In this document: in pieces, positions 1 through 11,787 of the stretch
How the letters are laid out: each line of letters starts with the position of its first letter
Position numbering within the stretch: the first letter of the stretch is position 1
Origin: Dysidea avara
Lineage: Eukaryota; Porifera; Demospongiae; Dictyoceratida; Dysideidae
DNA length: 64,000 nt
Assembly: GCF_963678975.1 (NCBI RefSeq)
Contig: NC_089276.1
Coordinates: forward strand, 32,983,716 to 33,047,715
Direction: 5' to 3'
Program-made: the position numbers and the translations under genes
Notes under the pieces: model-generated
The model's database searches: none
The model's input: only the letters and a program-made list of their open reading frames with translations
Told to the model about the DNA's origin: nothing

Positions 1-2345
1 TTTGTATACATAATTACATATACTGTGTACACATCACTGTGTCATTACCACACCAATGATGTACTAGCACTTAGCTACTAGTGGCCTTTGGTTACGATGC
101 CACTATTATGTTGTATCTGTCACTACTGTGACATGTTGATTTGGGGATTGTGCCTTCACCACCTAATAGCCTCACCAGGGGGCTGTCACATTGGTGTATG
201 TACTTGGTTGTATGTGACGCGGTCCTAGTAATAATAATTATACAACCAAGTACTAAGAATAATACGAAATGCGGTTAAAATTACATCATTAATAATGAAT
301 GAAATAATAAATAAATAAATAATGTTTGAGAAACTACGAGGCCTAGAGACATGAACTAAGCGGGGATAGATTCGCCTGTGAATGAAGGCACAACCGTATA
401 ATAAGTATGCCTGTTCATGCGGATAACTTTACCGTACGTGTAATTCTATATAACGCCCGGCACCACACCCTTTTTAAATTACAGATTGTTCGAAGGAGAA
501 GATTAGTAAACATCCGCGAAGAGGCCAGGTGCCACTTTCTGGTAAACAACATTACAAGTATGTTTAAATGTTTGTAACTGTGTATTTTGTGTGCAGGATA
601 TGCGCTCCAGGCGTCATGCAGGGAACAACCAGCTGATGACCAGTTGGGATACCAGCTGATACGCTCATAAACAACCAGCTGGAACAACAAGGTAATGAGT
701 AATGTAATACTTGTACCGGTAGTTGTATTATACATCTTCATCCTTCATCTGGCTTGCTAGCGGCTGGAATTATTTTCCACTCGGCTTAACTACTACTCTA
801 CTGGTGAGTCTGTAATAGCTAAACAAGAAGCCGATGCAGTGCTGCACATACAACAATGTGTAACTATCTCCTGTATGTTGTGCATGGCTGTATGCATAAT
901 ATTATAGACTGTAATCACTGTGCCAATGCCACACCGCTGATATACAGGTACATCACCAGTGGCCTCTAGTTACAACAGAGTCTGTTGTGCCATATTGGCT
1001 TGATTGGGATCAATTGCTAATTGTGCCTTCATCATATCCCTTATTCTGCATAGCCTCACTTCACTGCTGAGTCATTTTCAGATACATGTCACACCTACAG
1101 TATATAGTTACTTTCAATATATCTAACTTCACTTGGTTTTTGTGTAGGTTGTGTTTTAGTATTGTGGTTTTCTGATGCCAGTTAAACTCCCTTGCCTGTG
1201 TACGTATGCATATGTATCATTTCCACCGGTACACGTACACTGCTCTGAGTGCTGCCTATGGCACTGTTTATACTTGCCCAATGGGTAGGTTGCAACGTTG
1301 GTGTATGTACTTGGTTGTATATGACACAGTCCTAGTTATACAACCAAGTACTAAGAATAATATGAAACGCGGTTAAAATTACGTCATTAATAATGAATGA
1401 ATAAATAAATAAATAAATAATTAATAAATAATGTTTGAGAAAACTACGAGGCCTAAGGCTTTGCACTCACTGGGAATAGAATCCATGTTGTATGAAGAGA
1501 TAATCGTATAATGGGTGAATGTTTCCGTGGAGGTGATAGAAACGTACAACAATTCTATTTAATGCTGATCAAAACAGCACATGATATACTCACTACCAAT
1601 CGAGCAGATTCAAATGGCTATTTAGACGAGCGAATTGCTGTTCAAGTGTGTTTGAAAGTGTTGCCAGCTGGCACACCAAGTCTCAAGTCGTCATGCCAGC
1701 TGCCAGTGGATGCGCTCCATGTATCTATGGCTGCAGGACACCTGAATAGGTTTGACATGCCAGCTGCACAAGGACAGGTATGTTTGTTTGTATTGTAATG
1801 TACATATGTATTGCATTTTATATTTTTTCTGGCTTGCTAGGCTCTGTGGTTGGTTTGGTTGCCTGTTTGTACTAATGTATTGTAAAGAGTGTGGTATGTG
1901 TTTTAAATGTTTTCTTGTATTATTGTACATTTTTCCTTTGCCTAGCTTACTAGGCTCTGGCTGGCTTGGCTGTCTTCCTTTATCTGGTTCACCTGGCTTG
2001 TATACTAGTTCGATACGATAACGATATCGACAACATTATCGCAAAATCGATATTTTTTCGATATATCGCACATCACTATTGTATACTCCTACAGTATTGT
2101 ATATCTCCTGTAGGTTGTGTATGCATATACTGTGTACATATCACTGTGCCATTACCACACCGATGATGTACTGGTACTTAGCTACTGGTTGCCTTTAGTT
2201 ATGAAGCCACTATTGTGTTGTATCTGTCACTACTGTGACATATTGAGTTGATTTGGGGATCGTGCCTTCACCACCTAATAACCTCACCAGGGGGCTGTCA
2301 TGTTGGTGTATGTACTTGGTTGTATGTGATGTGGTCCTAGTAATA
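1..2345. repeat. Degenerate direct repeats with a period of about 1.1 kb
   Basis: Three related blocks recur in the same orientation. TGTATGTACTTGGTTGTAT is seen near 195, 1303 and 2308, and the flanking text (tetranucleotide ATAA runs, then a stretch beginning TGTTTGAGAA) is shared by about 200-360 and 1300-1450. The segment around 40-230 is echoed at 2130-2340. No gene is recognised between the copies. The third copy is joined through an (AAT)n run to a LINE tail. Confidence 0.7.
1511..1798 (+). CDS. Hypothetical 95-residue ORF inside the direct-repeat block
   Basis: A true ATG opens 95 codons beginning MGECFRGGDRN. I do not recognise a family. The base composition is less AT-rich than its surroundings, and a strong donor-like CAG|GTATGT lies near codon 89, so this could be a first exon rather than a whole ORF. 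The equivalent place in the first repeat copy (about 560-700) has related CCAGCTG-rich text but no matching frame, which argues against a conserved gene. It may be chance. Confidence 0.2.
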   Translation: MGECFRGGDRNVQQFYLMLIKTAHDILTTNRADSNGYLDERIAVQVCLKVLPAGTPSLKSSCQLPVDALHVSMAAGHLNRFDMPAAQGQVCLFVL

Positions 2346-2368
2346 ATAATAATAATAATAATAGTACA

Positions 2369-2808
2369 TGTGATAAGCCATGGCTTCATACTCCACAACC
2401 TGTAATCACGGCCAACAATGTCAAGATTTTATGGGATTTTGACATACACACTGATCGTTTAATTTCTGTTCATCGCCCTGACATTGTGGTTGTAAACAGT
2501 GATGGTCGTACTGGAATTTTGATTGATGTGGCTATTCCTGCTGATGCAAATATTGCAAGTAAAGAATCTGAAAAAACAGCCAAATATCAAGATCTGTGTA
2601 CTGAGATACAAAGACTTTGGAACTTAAAGTTATTCCTATTGTTATTGGCTGTTTAGGAACCTACACACCAAACCTGCTGAAATTTTTAAAGGAACTTCCT
2701 GGTAGGCATCCCATGGAACCACTTCTTAAATCTGCCATACTTGGTTCAGCTCAACTGTTCTGGCGCTCCCAGAGATCAGGCAGATCTCCAGCAACAGAAC
2801 TTTATTGA
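2369..2808 (+). mobile_element. 5'-truncated LINE tail with endonuclease-like C-terminal domain
   Basis: The + strand reads as the C-terminal end of a non-LTR retrotransposon polyprotein: a segment with ILWDFDIHTD, then RPDIVVVNSDGRTGILIDVA, then ATP-independent family text around KYQDLCTEIQRLWN and VIPIVIGCLG, ending ...ATELY-stop at 2808. The PD...D-x-A pattern resembles the restriction-like endonuclease tail of REL-type LINEs (R2/NeSL-like); that clade call is an inference. The frame changes by one base near 2631 (an apparent single-base loss after TGGAACTTAAAG). It is preceded by (AAT)n and followed by an A/T-rich (AAT)n-type tail at about 2855-2872. It is a dead fragment of roughly 440 bp. 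Confidence 0.7.
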
Positions 2809-3196
2809 TTCAGTAACAACTGTAATGTGCCAGTAATTGTATACTGTGGTTTAAATGAAAATAATAATAATAACAGATTAATAGACATGGTGTAAGTACA
2901 ATGAAATGTAGCTACACTAAATGGTTTGATTAATAAATTACGAACAGATTCTGCTTGTCTCAAAATAGTTAATCCTGGGGGTTGATTTACATGAATTTGT
3001 CTATGCAAAAACAGCTTGGCTGTGCGTCCATGAAAATAAAAGTAACTGACAACTTAAAGACCTAATATCTGGAGCAACCAAGAATGAATGTCAATGCGTA
3101 CAACTAGCTGTAATAAGCAAAGTTTTGATTTTGTGCCCTCTTGTGTTCAACATTCAGTCTTGCTACATTCCTATTATTGATATTTTAAAAATTGTT
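2809..3196. other. No gene seen; LINE 3' tail and unassigned AT-rich DNA
   Basis: After the LINE stop there is a short (AAT)n stretch near 2858 and then unassigned sequence. No splice-supported reading frame was found. Confidence 0.5.
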
Positions 3197-3424
3197 AATT
3201 TAAAAATGAAGTAGGGATCAATACAATAAAAGTAATGAAACAAGAGATGAATGATGGTATTACAGCATAGCTCAGTGGGAAAGTCCCTACTTTGCAATGC
3301 CAAAATAATTGTTATAGCTAATGTGCCAAAGTAGGACTTTCCCATCGCGCTATGCTGTAATACCATCATTCATCTCTTGTTTCACTACTTTTATTGCATA
3401 GATCCCTACTTCATTATTAAATTT
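3197..3424. mobile_element. Foldback MITE of about 228 bp
   Basis: Two arms of about 100 bases are inverted copies. The left arm holds ATGAAGTAGGGATC and GAATGATGGTATTACAGCAT; the right arm holds the complements ending GATCCCTACTTCATTA. The whole unit is nearly one palindrome, typical of a foldback or MITE. It contains no coding capacity. Confidence 0.85.
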
Positions 3425-5331
3425 AGTTTGCTTAATTTTTGCTGTAGCACAGCTAGCTACAATGTAACTTGTGACTGTTCTAATAGAATGCCATACATGA
3501 CTATTGTATTAGAGTGACCGTTGTATTAGAGTATATCTCGATTCAGCTAAGAGATGTGCAGCTAGCTAGACCAATAAATGGTGAGGTCATCTTGTTTACT
3601 GTTAAGTAAACAGCTAGATTGTTAAGAGGTGTGGTCCCCTCACTCTATCACTATCAATCTACCTAGATCCTTAATTAATGGGCGTGGTCACAAACCTGTT
3701 GCAAACAGGATCTCAATCGTGAACTTGCAGATATCTAGCTAGTGTAGCTATCACCAGGACTGAAGCACTTCTAAAATCCAGCTCTGAAATAATTCTGTGG
3801 TATCTATATATATTGCTGAAAGAAAGTGTTGGTACGGAAAATTAATGCCTCAATATGGTTTTGTTGGATGAAGAAGAAGGGGGACAAGTAGCCTGATTGA
3901 AGATAAAAGAAAATACAAGGCGCAAAAAGCCTACACTCTTCAGAATCCCAAAAGGCACGTCCCACTGGTGAGTTTGTTGTTGTGACGTAAAATGGTGACT
4001 GTGCACTGCTTCATTTGGCCTCTAGCCTTGCAACTGTGGTCAGTCAGGCAGGCAGTGAGGCAATGAAACTAAAATTCTAGTTTGGCAACTTTTTAAAGTT
4101 CTATATCCAGCCACCTGTAAGTGCTTTGTTATGTTTAATGCTGTTTGATATAAGGGGACCATAGGCGGCAGAAAGGGGGGGCTAGGGGGCTAAAGCCCCC
4201 CTCAGAATGATATCACACCGAAATTATTGGAGTGGGGCTGAAAACCGTGATAAAGATCGAGATACTCTAATAGAGCAGTCACTCTAATAAAGTAGTCAGT
4301 GTGTAGCGAGCTATGTAAGGATTTTATGTAGTTTATCAGCTAGAAATGGTAGCTGGTGAGGTGGAAAGCTCTTGTCAGTTGGTTGTGACCTTTTTTTTTT
4401 TTTTTTTTTTTGTCTCACCTTACCAAACTATAGAAATAAATCTGGGTCAGCTCAGCGGAGCCCCCCTCATATCAACTACTTCCTCCGCCGCTAAAGGGGA
4501 ATAGTACTATTCTGTAAAAGTGATTTTCATCGCATAAAATGTCTCTAGGTGATTTTTAAAGGTGGAATTTGGGCAGCACGTGAAATATTCACTGCGATCC
4601 CTACTTAAATGGTACTACTATACCGTTTGATAGTAATTTGGTAATGTCTTTCTCTATGCTAACTACTAAAATAGGCACCTAAATTACCAGTCAATTAGAG
4701 ATAAAAGGAATTATTTGGGAATAATAAATGTAGAATACGAATTAATGATAAGGACGCACTATTAATAATTTATTGTGCTCCACATATCAGCTCTTTTGGT
4801 TTCCAACTATGTACACTGAGACGCCTTTTTCTCATAGCCAATCTGTTTCACATAGAGAATCATGATTCATGGTAATGAGTCACATGGCCAAGGAAAGTAG
4901 GGCGAATGACTATCGTGTGTTATTTACCTGAATGACTAACTTCAATTGAATGCTAAACCAAAACAAACTTTCAATCTATTCTCTTGTAAAAAAAAAACAC
5001 CTCACAATACAACACAACCTTTGATATATTGTTACACAAGCACATTAGTGGGTAAATAATCCCTCTCATATTTTAGTAATGCCTCATAACATTTTGCAAA
5101 AAACCTCGTATTCTTCTCCTCCTCCTCCATCTCAGTATTAGTTATTATTATTAGCGCTTCACAGTGACCAACACTGAAGGTCTGACAGTAACTTGTGCTG
5201 CAACCTTAGGATTATATAACTAACCTAGTTACAAGGACTCAGACTTAAACAATGACTTATAGCAAATAAGATGTAACGGAAAAGGGGCTAAAGTAAGGAA
5301 AAAAGTTAGAATGGGTCGACAAGATTTCTAT
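3425..5331. other. Unassigned region with repeat fragments
   Basis: No gene is recognised. Visible items are a degraded, reversed copy of the recurrent motif GAGATACTCTAATAGAGCAG near 3515 and a clean copy near 4257, a C/G-run hairpin (GGGGGCTAAAGCCCCC) at about 4187-4202, and a T-run at about 4391-4411. Short TNN repeats also occur near 5120-5155. Confidence 0.4.
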
Positions 5332-5448
5332 GCTATTTAGAGACGCGAGGACGATGTGGGAGAGACTACCCACAAACTTAATTACCAAGGCCGTGGTAAT
5401 TAATTGTGAGTAGCCAAGCCCACATCATCTGAGGGGCTCTAAATAGTG
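5332..5448. repeat. Hairpin of about 117 bp
   Basis: Starts GCTATTTAGAG and ends CTCTAAATAGTG, with inner complementary blocks (GATGTGGG / CCCACATC and AATTACCA / TGGTAATT). Probably a small foldback MITE. The DNA after it (about 5560-5830) holds two degenerate copies of a block containing TCAGTGCCA and CTTGTC..CAGAAAGTAAG. Confidence 0.7.
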
Positions 5449-5879
5449 TAAAAACCAATGCCAACCCATTGTATGTAAGTGATTTAGAAAATTTCCTAGG
5501 TTAAGAAAGAGTGAGGGAAAGTGGCAAACTGTGCATTAACATTGGGATTTATCCTTAAGTTGAGTTGATCATGTCAGTGCCACTGAACTGGCATGACATT
5601 CATAACCCGCGTTGCTTGACTATATAGTGCCAGTATCAAGTACGTGTAGTTACTATTCCGGGTTATAAAGACACTTGTCTTGTCAGCCCAGAAAGTAAGC
5701 TAAAGTGTGAGTGCTAGCATCAAGATTTATCTATCTGTTGAGTTTGTTGTGTCAGTGCCAAACCGTGCTGGACATTGGTATTGAATGCCTAAATGAATGC
5801 TAATAATGCCTGTCTTGTCCAGAAAGTAAGTTAACAGTAAGGATATTATATTTTGTTTTTGGCTTTGCCAAGTTTTGTT

Positions 5880-7905
5880 TGATGAATGTAGTGAACTCTC
5901 TATAGGGTGACTTGTTTCTAGCTGATCTTTTCAAGGTGATTTGTTTCTAGCTGCATGATGTCTCTACAGGGTAACTTGTATCTAGTTGAACATTCTTTGG
6001 GTGACCTGAAATGTAGCTGAATTATTTACAGATGACTCTTATTTCTTGCTAAACTCTCTACAGGATGACTTGAAATGTAGGTAACTTGTTTCTAGCTGAT
6101 CTCTATGCCGTATGACTTGCTCATAGCTAACAGGGTGACTATTTTCTAGCTGATGTTTCTTTGTGGTGATTTGTTTGTAGCTGAACTCTCCACAAAGTGA
6201 CTTATTTCTAGCTGAACACTCTACAGGGTGACTTGAAATGTAGTTGGGGTGACTAGTTTCTAGCTGATCCCTCCACAAGGTACAGTAACTTGTTTCTAGT
6301 TGACCTTCCTACAGGGGGACTCGTTATTAGCTTTTCTCTCTACAGGGTAAATTGTTTATAGCTGATCTCTCTACAGGATTTCAGTTGAAATCTCTACAAG
6401 GTGATTTGAACTATCCACAGGGTGAGTTATTTCTAGCTGAACTGTATACAGGGTGACTTGAAATTTAGATGAACTCCCATTATAGAGTGACTTGTTTCGA
6501 GCTGATCTGTCTCTACAGGGTGATTTATTTCTAGCTAATCTCTCTACAGGATGATTAATTTTGTTTCTAGTTGATCTCTCTACAGGATGACTTGATCTCT
6601 TTACAGGGTGGTTTGTTACTAGCTGATCTATCTACTGTGTGACTGGTTTCTATCTACTGTGTGACTGGTTTCTAGCTGATCTATTTACTTTGTGACAAGG
6701 TAATTTGTTTGTAGCTGATCTTTCTACAGGATGATTTGTTTCTAGGTGAGCTCACTACAGGGTGACTTATTTCTAGCTGATCTCTCTACAGAGTGATTTG
6801 TTTCTACCTAATCTATCTACAGGGTGATATTGCTTCTAACTGATCTCTCTTCAGTGTGACTTGAAATATTCTAGCTGATTTTTCTGCAGTGTGACTTGTT
6901 TCCATTTTATCTCTCTACAGGATGACTTATTTCTAGCTGACCAATCTACTTGGTGATTAGTTTATAGCTGAACTCCACTTATTTCTAGCTGATTTTTCTA
7001 AAGGGAGATTTTGTTTCTAATAGATTTCTCTACAGAGTCACTTCTAGCTAATTTTTCTGCAGTGTGACTTGTTTTTAGCTGATCTCTCTACTGGGTGAGT
7101 TGTCTGTATATAGCTGAACTCTCCACAGGGTGCTTACTAAACTGTCTACAGGGTGACTTGGAATGTGGCTCTTTATAGGGTAGCTGATTTCTCTCCACAC
7201 TCCACAGGGTGATTTGTTTCTACGTAGCTGATCTCCCTAAAGGATGATTTGTTTCTAGCTGATCTTAACACAAGGTGATTGGTTTCCAGCTGATCTCTCT
7301 ACAGAATGACTTGTTTCTAGCTGATCTCTTTACAGGGTGGTTTGTTTCTAGGTGATCTATCTACTGCATGACTCATTACTAGCTGAACTATCTACAAAGT
7401 GATTTGTTTGTAGCTGATCTTTCTACAGGGTGATAGTTTCTAGCTGAACTCTCTACAGAGTGACTTGTTTCTAACTGATCTCTCTACAGGGTGACTTGAA
7501 ATATTCTAGCTGATTTTCTGCAGTGTGACTTGTTTCTAGCTTATCTCTCTACAGGGTGACTTGTTTATATCTGATCTATGTACAGGGTGATTTGTTTTTA
7601 ACTAATCTCTCTACAGGGTGATTTTGTTTCTAACTGATCTCTCTACAAGGTGAGTCGAAATATTCTAGCTGATACTTCTGCAGTGTGACTTGTTTCTAGT
7701 TGATCTTTCTACAGGGTGACTTGTTTATAATTATCTGAACTCTCTGCAAATTTGTTTGTAGATGATCTCTGTACAGAATGATTTCTAACTCTGACTTATT
7801 TCCAGCTGAACTGTTTACTGGGTAACTTGAGATGTAGTTGTATCAATAAACTCTTTGTTTCTAGCTGATCTCTCTCTATAGGGTGATTTGAGTCTAGCTG
7901 ATCTC
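5880..7905. repeat. Two-kilobase minisatellite, unit about 28-31 bp
   Basis: A long array of imperfect units built from CTCTACAGGGTGACTTG and TTTCTAGCTGATC. Units vary in length and sequence, and larger sub-blocks with the phrase GACTTGAAATATTCTAGCTG recur near 6860, 7490 and 7650, so the array has higher-order structure. The only frames within it are chance products. A short inverted array of the same unit lies at 13.55-13.8 kb. Confidence 0.9.
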
Positions 7906-7949
7906 AGTTTAAAAACTATCTAAAATGGCAGGAAACTTAGTTGTTAGCT

Positions 7950-8420
7950 ACTTGCACAGTGGATACTCTGGAAGGTAAGGAATTGGTGTAAACTATGTGA
8001 AACTTTGGTACACATAGCTTCAACCATTGGTGAGCTACAACACACTAAATACTTAAAATTGGTGTTTCTCAATACTTTAAAATAGGCGATAAAACCGGTT
8101 TTCCCAGACTGGGTCACATATGTGACCAGATCTGCAAGAGCCCCACCTGTTAGCACATTTTTCAAATTCCAGTTTATTACGTTTTCTTTATCAAAGGAAT
8201 GGTCAGCAAAAGTTTCAGCTCTAAACACTAAGAACTTTCAAAGTTACAGTGCTACAAAGTGATAACAACAGAAAAATCAATTTGTACAGTGACAATATGG
8301 AAAATAAACTACAGGCGCTTGATTAAACAGTCATAACTTACAAATGCAGTCCTCTACAGAGATGCAACTTATATTATCATCTTCTCCATGTACAGGCGAG
8401 TTTATTGCTTGGTAAGATTT
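7950..8420 (+). mobile_element. Fragments of the TGTGACC-end MITE family
   Basis: Near 8096-8112 the ends of two elements abut as GGGTCACATATGTGACCAG. The rightward part (8105 to about 8360) is homologous to blocks at about 49.94, 52.70 and 54.50 kb, sharing CAGATCTGCAAGA-type starts, TTTTATC/CAAATTCC text and a stretch ending GGAAAATAAACTACAGGC. It is non-coding; the 94-codon minus frame across it is not a gene. Confidence 0.6.
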
Positions 8421-8513
8421 TTCTCCTAAGTCCTTCCTGTGACCAGGGCAAAGGTGAAATCATCAGAAGAAAATGTCAGATAACCACTTGTCCAATACAA
8501 GGCAGGATATAGC

Positions 8514-8706
8514 GTAGATGTTTTCCTTTGTTGCTTTAGCACTAGCTAGTGTTACAGCTGTAGAGATGAGCCAGTGATTATTCTTAGCAGGTAGCTAGGT
8601 GACACCACCAGGCAAGGTGATGGGGCTATGCAAATAGACTGGCTCATCACTACAGCCTTAACGCTAGCTAGTGTTAAGCACTGAAGCAACAAAGGAAAAC
8701 ATCTAC
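8514..8706. mobile_element. Foldback MITE of about 193 bp
   Basis: The arms are near-perfect inverted copies: GTAGATGTTTTCCTTTGTTG on the left and its complement ending ACATCTAC on the right. Both arms include ACTAGCTAGTGTTA-type sequence and an outer GATGAGCCAGT / ACTGGCTCATC pair. It has no coding content. Confidence 0.85.
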
Positions 8707-8910
8707 ACTACAACAATAGCCTCTATCACGCTTTATCATTGTGAGTACATGCATGTGCATCGTAAGTATATTCTAATTAATTAGTGCATGCACTGGTGTC
8801 ATATGATTTGTAAGGAAGCGCAGTACCAGCAGTTGTAGTTCGATAGTGGTGTCTCCAGTGTTGCAAGGGATGGATAATGCCTGGATTATTGTTTAAAAGC
8901 TGTTTTTAGC

Positions 8911-8960
8911 TCAGTCCACGAGTCCAGTCTGTGAGTCCAGTCCACAAGTCCAGTCCATGG
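8911..8960. repeat. Short tandem repeat, unit about 14 bp
   Basis: About three and a half copies of a GAGTCCAGTCCAC-like unit. Confidence 0.7.
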
Positions 8961-9600
8961 AATAAAGTAGGCTGGGGAACACAATACTACCAAGGTTTTT
9001 GCCTTTAACACCTTCCTTCATGGTGAAACATAAGCTTTAAAATTTTACGGATTGTTTGTTTCATAAATATTTTACCTATTGCATTTTTTATACGTACATT
9101 CTACTGTAAAATTAGGCTTGCATTAACATATGAGTTTCTTGCAGATCCAGTCACATTATACAGAAATTGTGCTCATCATGGGAAATATGGCATGTACACA
9201 GAAGTATTGTAGCCAGAGAATAATTTTGTGGTTTGTAAGAATTAGTGACTAGAGCTTTAATCGCAAAATGTGTTATATCAAGGCAACTAGTCTATAAATG
9301 CTTTACAGCCACAACATTATTACTTTAATTTTTATAAGGTACAAAAATGCGACCATGCAGATGTTACAAGACCAAATTGCACATGAAACAAAACCATATA
9401 CTACCAGTAGTTATGTAGCTACTCTACAAGAGCTATAATATTATATCAGGTTATTGTTTTAATTCTGAAACTGGACTAGACATTACCTGTAATGATTTTG
9501 CAACAATTAGCTACACTGTATTAAGTAGCCAACACAATTAAATAAATTGATTTTGCAACATGACATCCTTAGGATTGTAATCACAAAGTGCACTTCTTAC

Positions 9601-10173
9601 CTGTAACAACAAGTTTTGCAGAAGATAAATCACTGTCTCCATACTGGTTCTTAACAATGCATTGATATGAACCCCCTTCTTTCTCACTTATATGGTTAAG
9701 GTTAAGAGTGTCTCCAGTTTCTCCATTCATCTTTTCTCCATTATGTTGCCACTGATAAATAAACTTCTCTACTCCAATGCCACTCACTGTAGTACTAAAC
9801 TTGGCAGATTGCATAATTTCTACACTCTGACTGGATGGTAGCACAATTAATATTGGTAGACCTACACACCAATGTAATGAAATTAAACTGTGAAATGTTA
9901 ACTGGTACTTACCAGTAACTGTTAGTTTAACAAGATCTGATTTGACACTACCTCCATCATTACTAATTGTACAAGAGTATGTGTTATCATCAGATGACCT
10001 CACATCTGGAACAACTAGGGTATTGGTGTTTATACCAGTCACTTTACTAGGAAATGATCCTGATGCAATTGTCCATTGGTACTGCACATCATCACCAGTA
10101 GCAGAACAAGTGAATGTGGCAGTTTGTGTGAGGTCTACACTTTGTGGTGATGGTGGTATTGTAAATGTTGGAA
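9601..10173 (-). CDS. Two Ig-like domain exons of a larger gene (partial)
   Basis: Two minus-strand exons can be set by splice sites. Exon A is 10173-9913 (acceptor after TTAGTTACAG, donor G|GTAAGT). Exon B is 9861-9601 (acceptor TGTGTAG, donor G|GTAAGA). Each is exactly 261 nt and phase 1-1, the classic layout of one Ig domain per exon. Exon A shows the Ig core: ATFTCSATG, QYQWTI, then DDNTYSCTISN (Cys, Trp and the Y-x-C strand). Exon B keeps IYQWQHNG and GGSYQCIVKN, but the first core cysteine is replaced (AKFSTTVSG), so that domain cannot form the usual disulphide. Ig repeats of this kind occur in adhesion and receptor proteins. Signal peptide, membrane segment and further Ig exons were not found nearby, so the role and full length are unknown. 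Three small phase 1-1 exons at 15.9, 18.4 and 18.9 kb may be upstream parts. Confidence 0.8.
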
Positions 10174-11160
10174 CTGTAACTAAATGGGAAATGGATTGTG
10201 TATAAATCATATTATGAAAAGAATTTATACCCATAAGGTTACAGTATACAAGAAACTCAGCTAATGGAAGCTGTATGAAAAAGAAGCCACAATTTTACAA
10301 CAAGAATTCTTTTATTGCATCACAGGATTAGATTTACAGAATATCAATATGGCCAAAATTCATATTATAGCACATGGCTTCATAGTAATAAGACATTTGT
10401 TATTGTTAAGAAAAGAACATGTGAATAGAAGTAAGTAGAGTGCTTCTTTAAGAGGATTTGCATCATTAGCGCAAAATTTTGGCAGTAAGGCTAATATGTG
10501 ATTTTAGTATGGTATGTTAAATGGCAAGTAAAGCACTTCTGTACCAGTTTTTGCTTGCACACTAGTGAGTAAGACCTCTGTATTTGAGCTAGATTGTGTA
10601 ATATACGTAGGCGTAGTGACCATTCGTGTGAAGAAACGGCTTCTGTTGCTGTAGCAAATACTACAGGAGATGTTCAAAACTTCGAATGGAAATTTACTAT
10701 TGTTAATAGCTCCGCTGTGTTAAAAGCTATCTAATCTTCTGTGTTACTACTAGTCACTAACTAGTGGTCTGTACTAATGTCCACTGTTGCAATAGTGGTT
10801 TAATCTATGTTCTGTTTATCATAAGTTGACACCGAATAGTTAATTTAAAGGTGTTCGTAACTTGGTGTAACTCAGCAAATGAAGATCTTGCTTATCTGAA
10901 TTTCTAGCTGACAGTAGGGGATACCTTGCTCTTTCAATTGCAATCAAACATCAGTGTGCAACATGCAGGGTCTGTGTGCTAGAGCTGTAGTTTGTAGAGG
11001 ATAAGTTTAATTGGATTAAACATGACTTCCAGTATATGGTAACCTTACTTAAGAGCACTTTATACAACCCAGCAGAATTTTTGAGATATAAACACACACA
11101 TATCCTAAACTGAGTAGATTACCAATTGACAGTAACATGGCTTTACAAGTCCTTTGTATA
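10174..11160. other. Probable intron or intergenic DNA, no gene seen
   Basis: Lies upstream (transcript sense) of the Ig exons. No further exon or repeat family was recognised. Confidence 0.4.
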
Positions 11161-11164
11161 TAAT

Positions 11165-11760
11165 TGTAGGTAATCAAGACACACGATAGTGTGTCATGCG
11201 GCGAAGTACAGCCAGTGTGGGCGTGCGACAGACAAGTGTGTATATTTTACAGGAACAAAGAAAACACTGTTTTCAGACATCCATAGCTTGATAGTGACTG
11301 GACAGAAATTTGCTGTGGAAACTCCCTCGGGGTAGGGCACCTCCCACTCCAAATTTGAGGCAAATCTGCCAATCCATCACTGAGATACGCGCCTTCAAAG
11401 TTCGTCTTATTTTCGTCATATTTTTCATTTTATTTTTCTTCGTCTCACACACTTTAGAAATATTGTAACAACTCGCTTGTGCTTACTTAAAAATTTGAGG
11501 GCTGTAAGAACGTAATATTGCACAATTACAGTCCAATTTTGGTACAGATTAGACAAAGAACAAGGAAGTTATGTGCAATTTTTCAAAACTCCAAAAGCGA
11601 TTTTGTGGTCACGCCTCCAGGATGAACCATTTGACAGAATAACTTGAAAATCGCTCTATACGTGGAGGACTATTGTAGTACAAACTAAAAGAAATTGCAT
11701 TAAAAGTTATTGAGTTATAACAGAAATGCCAACCATGCATAAAATTGGATGATCGAGTTT
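11165..11760. repeat. Interspersed repeat family G, copy 1
   Basis: Shares order and wording with 19.1-19.72 kb: a start with ACACGAT..TGTGTC and a CGGC-rich patch, then ACAGGAA, an AAATTTGA block followed by GAAAATC/AAATCTG, a TTTCATTTT..CTTCGTCTC patch, and later GTCACGCCT(C/A)CAGG. Identity is moderate. No protein-coding frame is kept. The family is not identified. Confidence 0.55.
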
Positions 11761-11787
11761 TGCAAATAGAAAAGTATCACACATTAC

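Noticed and set aside
6039-6278. 79-codon minus-strand ORF with repeated QLETS
   Set aside because: It is a translation of minisatellite units.
5880-7905. CRISPR-like array
   Set aside because: The units are directly adjacent and imperfect with no unique spacers, and the context is eukaryotic. It is a minisatellite.
7944-8228. 94-codon minus-strand ORF
   Set aside because: It spans the junction of two TGTGACC-family MITE pieces and is not kept in the homologous blocks at 49.9 and 52.7 kb.
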